Positions 30,835 to 35,374 of a DNA stretch of 35,374 nt are shown piece after piece. A model generated the notes under the pieces. The model did not search any database. It was not told where the DNA came from and worked only from the letters and a program-made list of their open reading frames with translations. Numbering within the stretch: the stretch's first letter is position 1; the number at the start of each line of letters is the position of its first letter. Position numbers and translations under genes: made by a program. The DNA is from an uncultured Collinsella sp. (lineage in GTDB: Bacteria > Actinomycetota > Coriobacteriia > Coriobacteriales > Coriobacteriaceae), in the NCBI GenBank assembly GCA_949285915.1, contig CASDZW010000017.1:1-35374 (forward strand). Direction: 5' to 3'.

Positions 30835-31755
30835 ATGAGATGGCTCGGCATCGACGGCGGCGGCACAAAGACCGCCTTCACGATCTATGACGAGGACGTG
30901 CGCGCACTCGAGCGCTTTGAGCTCGGCACGTGCCACTACGCCCAGGCGGGCTTTGAGGGTATGGAGCGCGTACTCGCCGAGGGCGTGGCCCGGGCAGCGG
31001 GCACGGGCCATCTTGGTCCCGACTTTGGCATAGGCCTTGGCATCTGCGGCTATGGCGAGGGCGCGGAGGCCACGCGGCGCATACGCGAGGCCGTGGACCG
31101 CGTGGCGGGCGAGCATCCCTTCGAGCTTGTGAACGACGTGGAGGCCGCTTGGGCGGCAGGCCTTGATCTTGCCGACGGCGTCGTCATCATCGCGGGTACG
31201 GGCTCTATCGCGTACGGCACCTGCGCGGGGCGCGCCATGCGCTGCGGAGGTTGGGACTATGAGCTCGGAGACGAGGGGTCGGGCGGATGGCTCGGCAAGG
31301 AGCTGCTCTTTGCCTTCACCCGCGAGAGCGACGGGCGCGCGCCCGCCGGGGCAATCCTCGACCTGGTGCGCGAGGAGCTCGACCTTGCCGATGACTTTGA
31401 CCTCATCGCCTTTGCCCAGAAGCATATGGCCGAGCGCGGGCGCATCGCCGCACTCGCCCCGCTCGTCGCCCGCGCGGCAGAGGCGGGGGATGTCTGCGCC
31501 CGCGACATCCTCGAGCGCGCCGCCCGCGAGGAGGCGGCGATGGTCGACGCCATCGTACGCGGTATCTTTGCCGAGGACGATGGCGTCGTGCCCGTTACCT
31601 ATATCGGCGGCACCTTCAGGGCGGGACGGCTCATCTTAGACCCCCTCGAGCAGGCGCTACCCAAGCGCTGCCGGCTCGTTGCACCGGTACATGAGCCTGA
31701 CGTGGGCGCGTGCCTCTTGCTCCGTCGCCGGCTCGACGAAGCGGGCGCAGCGTAA
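30835..31755 (+). CDS. BadF/BadG-family ATPase, likely N-acetylglucosamine kinase-like sugar kinase
   Basis: A 306-residue ASKHA-fold protein. The phosphate-1 loop is LGIDGGGTKTAFTIYD at the N-terminus, NDVEAAWAAG is the catalytic-Asp segment, AGTGSIAYG the phosphate-2 loop, and DEGSGGWLG a glycine-rich site typical of GlcNAc-kinase-like members of this family; YIGGTFRAG completes the adenosine site. The activator-type cysteines of BadF/HgdC ATPases are missing, favouring a sugar or amino-sugar kinase. A GH32 glycosidase gene starts 48 bases downstream on the same strand, suggesting a sugar-use operon. Confidence 0.8.
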   Translation: MRWLGIDGGGTKTAFTIYDEDVRALERFELGTCHYAQAGFEGMERVLAEGVARAAGTGHLGPDFGIGLGICGYGEGAEATRRIREAVDRVAGEHPFELVNDVEAAWAAGLDLADGVVIIAGTGSIAYGTCAGRAMRCGGWDYELGDEGSGGWLGKELLFAFTRESDGRAPAGAILDLVREELDLADDFDLIAFAQKHMAERGRIAALAPLVARAAEAGDVCARDILERAAREEAAMVDAIVRGIFAEDDGVVPVTYIGGTFRAGRLILDPLEQALPKRCRLVAPVHEPDVGACLLLRRRLDEAGAA

Positions 31756-31803
31756 GGCCGCCAAGCGCACGCGCAACTGCACACGCCTCGGAAAGGACCC
31801 GCT

Positions 31804-33339
31804 ATGGATGCCGTTATCGATTTGAACGCGCCGTTTATCGACCATACCGAAGCGCTCGAACGCGCTGAGCAGGGCGTGAGCGCCCTCGAGTGCACACGGC
31901 GCGACCGCTGGTACCCGCTTTACCACATCGCTTCGGCGGGCGGATGGATCAACGATCCCAACGGCCTCTCCTACTTCCAGGGTCGCTGGCACGTGTTCTT
32001 CCAGCTCCATCCCTTTGGCACGCAGTGGGGCCCCATGCACTGGGGCCACGTCTCGAGCGCTGACCTCGTCACCTGGCGGCGCGAACCCGTGGCCCTCGCC
32101 CCGAGCATTGAGGCCGAGAGCGCGGGCGTGTTCTCCGGCTCCGCCGTGGTGGACGCCAACGACACCCTCAACCTACTCTACACCGGACATCGCTGGCACA
32201 ACGGACGCGACGACAGCGCGGGCAACCGTGAGGTGCAGTGCCTCGCGACCTCCCGCGACGGCGTGCGGTTCGAAAAGCACGGCGTCGTCATCGACAACCC
32301 CGAGGACCTCATTGACTTCCGCGATCCCAAAGTCTGGCGGCAGGACGGGCGCTGGTATCTGGTCCTCGGCCAGCGCTCGCGCGTGAACCGCGGCGAGATC
32401 GTCCTTTTCTCCTCCAACGATCTTGTGAACTGGCGGCGCGAGGGTATTCTCTACCGCCACCCCGATCCAAACGTCTACATGCTCGAATGCCCCGACTTCT
32501 TTCCCCTTACGGCGCCGGACGGCAAGACGCGCTGGGTGCTCTGCTTCTCGGCCATGGGCGCGAAGGCACAGGGCTACATGAATCGCAACCGCAACAACGC
32601 GGGCTACGTGGTGGGCACCTGGGAACCGGGACGGGCGTTTGAGCCTACAGGGGCGTTCCGCCTTTGGGACTGGGGTCAGAACTTCTACGCCCCGCAGAGC
32701 ATGGCGGCGCCGGACGGCAGGCGTCTTATGATTGGCTGGATGAGCCCTGCGGGCGCCTCGCCCATGCAAGATGACGGCTGGTGCGGGCAGCTCACCTTAC
32801 CGCGCGAGGTCTCTCTCGCAGCGGACGGCGCGCTTATCACCGCGCCCGCGCGCGAGCTCGAAGCGCTGCGCGAGGGCACGGTCGATGTTGGTCCGGTAAC
32901 GCTTGGGGCTGACGAGAATCTAACGGTGATGGAAGACGCCGAGGCTGTAGAGATCGAGCTTACGATCGACCTTGGGGCGTCTACGGCCGAGCGCGCCGGC
33001 CTTAAGGTCCACGCCACCGAGGACGGCGGGTATGTGTATGTTGCCTACGACGACCAGACGGGACGGGTCGTTCTCGACCGCGGGGCGGTGCGTCTCGGCG
33101 AGCGGGGCTACCGCGCCGCGCCCCGGGAAGGGCACGGCTCTAACCTCGACACGCTTGAGCTGCGCATATATATCGACCGCGGCTCGATAGAGGTGTATGT
33201 GGACGGTGGGCGCGCCGCGATGAGCGCCTACAGCTTCCCCACGCCCGGTCCGCGCGCGGTAAACCTCTGCGCGGAGGGCGGCGCGCTTGCGGTGAGCTCG
33301 CTTCGCTGGCACCGGCTGCGCTCCATAGGGCTCGCGTAG
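31804..33339 (+). CDS. GH32 family beta-fructosidase (sucrose/sucrose-6-phosphate hydrolase type)
   Basis: A 511-residue glycoside hydrolase of clan GH-J. The nucleophile is Asp51 in WINDPNG, the transition-state stabiliser Asp174 in FRDPK, and the acid/base Glu228 in ECPD; the N-terminal five-blade propeller is followed by a beta-sandwich (about 350-505, with IYIDRGSIEVYVDGG). No signal peptide or anchor is seen, so it acts in the cytosol on an imported sugar such as sucrose, sucrose-6-phosphate or a short fructan. No sucrose PTS gene is nearby. GGAAAGGA precedes ATG 31804. Probably cotranscribed with the kinase upstream. Confidence 0.92.
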   Translation: MDAVIDLNAPFIDHTEALERAEQGVSALECTRRDRWYPLYHIASAGGWINDPNGLSYFQGRWHVFFQLHPFGTQWGPMHWGHVSSADLVTWRREPVALAPSIEAESAGVFSGSAVVDANDTLNLLYTGHRWHNGRDDSAGNREVQCLATSRDGVRFEKHGVVIDNPEDLIDFRDPKVWRQDGRWYLVLGQRSRVNRGEIVLFSSNDLVNWRREGILYRHPDPNVYMLECPDFFPLTAPDGKTRWVLCFSAMGAKAQGYMNRNRNNAGYVVGTWEPGRAFEPTGAFRLWDWGQNFYAPQSMAAPDGRRLMIGWMSPAGASPMQDDGWCGQLTLPREVSLAADGALITAPARELEALREGTVDVGPVTLGADENLTVMEDAEAVEIELTIDLGASTAERAGLKVHATEDGGYVYVAYDDQTGRVVLDRGAVRLGERGYRAAPREGHGSNLDTLELRIYIDRGSIEVYVDGGRAAMSAYSFPTPGPRAVNLCAEGGALAVSSLRWHRLRSIGLA

Positions 33340-33381
33340 GGGCGCGCCTGTCGCCCGCCCGCCTGTACGGGTGAGTCTGGT

Positions 33382-33774
33382 CTACTCCCAGGACACGTTG
33401 CGCCGCAGCTGTTTGCGCTCGGAGCGGCGCCGCTTGTCTGACAGGCGACGCTCCCGCACGGCGCGGGGAACCTTCGTTTTGATGCGGTGCTTTGGGGGCT
33501 TTGCGCGACGCTCAAAGATGCGCCTGAGCTTCTCTAGACAGGCACGACGGTTTTGATACTGGCTGCGCGACTCGCGAGAGGTGACCGCGATACCGGTGGG
33601 CGTATGCACCATGCGCACCGCCGAGTCGGTGGTGTTCACACCCTGTCCGCCCGGCCCTTTGGCACGAAACACCTGGACCTCGCACTGCCGCGCGAGCTCT
33701 TCATCCGTCAACGCGGCATAGCGGGCATACGCGCGCCAATCGACTCCCTTTCCGCTGTCCTTTCCGCTGCCCAT
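33382..33774 (-). CDS. RF-1-domain (ArfB/YaeJ-like) ribosome rescue factor
   Basis: A 130-residue protein with a single release-factor domain. GGQ at 42-44 ([19 protein letters not shown]) is the peptidyl-tRNA hydrolysis motif; codon-recognition domains of RF1/RF2 are absent. The C-terminal ~45 residues are a strongly basic tail ([20 protein letters not shown] and on), as in ArfB, where such a tail sits in the empty mRNA channel of stalled ribosomes. Rescue of non-stop ribosomes is the likely role; the conserved spacing of ArfB tail residues was not checked. GGGGG lies upstream of ATG 33774. It begins nine bases after the transporter gene's stop on the same strand. Confidence 0.85.
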   Translation of the reverse strand: MGSGKDSGKGVDWRAYARYAALTDEELARQCEVQVFRAKGPGGQGVNTTDSAVRMVHTPTGIAVTSRESRSQYQNRRACLEKLRRIFERRAKPPKHRIKTKVPRAVRERRLSDKRRRSERKQLRRNVSWE

Positions 33775-33783
33775 GCGAACCCC

Positions 33784-34592
33784 CTACACCAGCGCAAACA
33801 CAAGCAGCACGGCGAGAAAGGCAACGTTCCAGCCGGTGAAGAGCACAAGATAGGAGCCCTTGGCACGGGGATGCACGAGCGCGAACTGCTTGTAGGAGAT
33901 AAGACTCGCCATGGAGGCGATGAGCGTGCCGAGCCCGCCCAAGTTGCAGCCGATGATGAGCTCGCGCCACGCGTCGGTGAAGCCCGAGAGCAGAATTGCC
34001 GCCGGCACGTTGGAGAGGACCTGACTCGCCACAACCGAGACGACGAGCTCGTTGCCCACGACCGCCTGAGCAATAAAGGCGTCGATGGCCTCGATACGCC
34101 CCATGTTGCCCACGAACACAAAGAACGCCACAAAGGTTGCGAGCAGGGCATAGTCGACATGGCGAAGCGCCGCCCTATCGAAGACGATGCCCACCGCGAC
34201 GGCGGCAGCAACCGTCACCTGCCAGGGCAGCACACGCGCCACCGAGGCGAGCGCCAGCGCAAAGAGCACGATCCAAGGTACCGTGCGCGCAAGCGGAACG
34301 CCCGCGTCCTCGCAATCGTCTGCAAGCACCGGCGCCGAAGAGAGCGGCAGCGCATCTGGAGTGCGCCCAAACAGCACGATCGCACCCACGAGTAGCACAA
34401 GGGCGGCAAGTGTGAAGGGGAGCATGAGGATGAGAAACTCCCCCAGAGGCATACGCGCGGCGGAATAGAGATACAGGTTCTGAGGGTTGCCCACAGGGGT
34501 CGCCATGCTGCCCAGGTTCGCTGCGATGGTCATCATCACCACGGTAAACGACGTGAGCCGCACCGACTTGAGATGCCCCAGCGCCAGCAGCG
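33784..34592 (-). CDS. ArsB/NhaD-like (SLC13-type) permease, C-terminal half only
   Basis: About 265 residues of an anion/Na+:H+ type permease. The conserved loop [18 protein letters not shown] marks the re-entrant region at the middle of ArsB/NhaD-like transporters, and about six membrane helices follow, including [14 protein letters not shown] and [12 protein letters not shown] (the second NxPAA-type loop). The N-terminal half of the transporter is missing: upstream of about 34,573-34,592 the same reading frame runs into E. coli-like allH sequence. GC and codon use match the rest of the window up to the junction. The truncation is probably an artefact of the chimeric join; the true gene would extend further. 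Confidence 0.8.
34573..34592. other. Junction between coriobacterial and E. coli-like sequence
   Basis: Reading on the minus strand, AllH-like codons for DSLLALGH run without a frame change into LKSVRLTSF of the permease. The shared stretch around CTGGCGCTGGGGCAT is a likely microhomology at which two sequences were joined. Right of here composition drops and codon use becomes enterobacterial. Confidence 0.75.
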
Positions 34593-35322
34593 AATCAATC
34601 GCAACAGCGGTACGTTTCGGGCAACTCAGAGCATGAACAAAGTGCAGGAGTGGCGAGGCGAAATATCCTTGCGCGGCATAACGTAAATAACTGACGCTCA
34701 CCGCAGTGGTAACGAGTTGAAGATTGTCGGAACAGGCAAAAAACGGGCGACCGGCGCGCGCATCTAAAGCGCCATAATACCAGGCCGCCAGCAGCATTCC
34801 GCTCAACGTGTCATCATGACTTGGCGTTAATCCGGGGCCTTTACCCAGCCAGTGCCGCCAGTCGGTCTTAACGCCATTGAGCGCGGCCTGAAAACAGTGA
34901 CGAAACTGGCGTAACTCAGCAGGCAGCGGATCGCTTGCCGCCAACGCCAGTGGCCCGAAAAGCCCGGTTTCCTCCGCGCGTTGCATCCATGCAGCTGCAA
35001 GTGGTTGAGGATGCGCAGGCGGCGTAATACGCAGCAAACAATAACGCTGTGGCTGTTTAACCGTGAAACGCCCGAGGCGAATCCCTTGAGCCACAACCTG
35101 TGGTCGTTCATTGCCGCATAATCCACCGCATAACGCATCGAATTGCGCGCGGCGAAGCACCCATCCTCCGGGGCCGAAACCACTACCCTGACGATGCAGC
35201 GTTAACAGTTCGCCGCTTTCCGTCATCAGGTTAATCGCCCGTCGCCACACTCCCGCTAACCGCCAGGACTGGCGATAATTCGGTGCACTACGGCTGGCAA
35301 GCAGAGGATGGATGATCGTCAT
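34573..35322 (-). CDS. allH: AllH (YlbF, DUF2877), E. coli-like, C-terminus lost at the junction
   Basis: About 250 residues beginning [20 protein letters not shown] and running through [20 protein letters not shown] to [11 protein letters not shown]. From memory this is nearly identical to E. coli AllH of the allantoin gene cluster, a protein thought to work with AllFG in oxamate/carbamoyl transfer; it would normally run about 20 more residues after LALGH. The start ATG 35322 follows TGAGGAA. It is fused in frame to the permease half, giving one 518-residue open frame with a TTG start at 35340. Enterobacterial composition and gene order argue for a foreign fragment, not a native fusion gene. 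Confidence 0.85.
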
Positions 35323-35332
35323 TGCGCGTTCC

Positions 35333-35374
35333 TCAACCAATCCCCATGCTTTCAGCCAGTGCTTCCAGCGCCTC
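35333..35374 (-). CDS. allG: 3' end of E. coli-like allG (ylbE)
   Basis: The last 13 codons before a TGA (35335-35333) read [13 protein letters not shown], as expected for the C-terminus of AllG (YlbE), which precedes allH in E. coli. The gene continues beyond the window. Together with allH it shows that the foreign segment keeps E. coli gene order and is not a random similarity. Confidence 0.65.
   Translation of the reverse strand, partial: EALEALAESMGIG

Noticed and set aside
33784-35340. A native AllH-permease fusion protein
   Set aside because: The N-terminal part is near-identical to E. coli AllH in my recollection, E. coli gene order continues to the window edge and composition changes at the join; a chimera explains all this.

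Overview
The window reads as GC-rich (roughly 60-65%) actinobacterial chromosome, most likely class Coriobacteriia and close to Collinsella. This is inferred from codon use and gene content (QueH-type queuosine pathway, a neelaredoxin-type superoxide reductase, a clostridial/coriobacterial-style AarF-phasin pair, membrane-tethered XRE regulators); I could not run a search. The last ~800 bases (about 34,575-35,374) are different: they encode the end of AllG and most of AllH as in Escherichia coli, joined in frame to a Collinsella-like transporter. That end is most simply an assembly or library chimera.

Layout. 1-1,775: thiD and an HdeD-like membrane protein, each followed by a hairpin terminator. 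1,820-5,685: a PARG-type macrodomain protein, two membrane-tethered XRE regulators and a LOG-family nucleotide hydrolase. 5,628-8,040: DUF2252 protein coupled to a HepT HEPN toxin and a RelB/DinJ-MntA fusion antitoxin. 8,041-11,335: a long hairpin, tgt, a LUD-domain protein and a ferredoxin-type aldo/keto reductase under a MerR-type promoter. 11,603-13,636: a tail-anchored coiled-coil protein and a YoeB/RelB toxin-antitoxin module with an AT-rich operator region. 13,720-14,050: no convincing gene, but a strongly structured candidate non-coding RNA with its own -10 and terminator. 14,169-18,114: queA, then an operon of a DUF3267 metalloprotease, queH and a DHA2 efflux pump with 4-base overlaps. 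18,251-21,708: a MetRS-like synthetase with a degraded KMSKS loop, a GNAT acetyltransferase and a histidine phosphatase. 21,731-21,915: a cluster of four copies of a ~20-base repeat, two of them forming a 22-bp-arm palindrome. 22,035-25,881: AarF/UbiB kinase, phasin-like protein, C69 dipeptidase. 25,996-28,236: ruvC-ruvA-ruvB under a LexA-type SOS box. 28,268-30,199: an NAD-synthetase homologue that has lost its catalytic motifs. 30,344-33,339: superoxide reductase, a BadF-type sugar kinase and a GH32 fructosidase. 33,382-35,374: an ArfB-like rescue factor and the chimeric end.

Working together: Tgt, QueA and QueH cover the late steps of queuosine tRNA modification, from preQ1 insertion through epoxyqueuosine to queuosine, although they sit in three separate places. 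RuvABC process Holliday junctions under probable SOS control. The BadF kinase and GH32 enzyme suggest intracellular sugar use. Two toxin-antitoxin modules in AT-richer patches mark probable acquired segments. The points most worth a second look are the structured RNA at 13.7-14.05 kb, the RelB-MntA fusion, the catalytically dead NadE homologue, the MetRS with an altered signature loop, and the chimeric right end.
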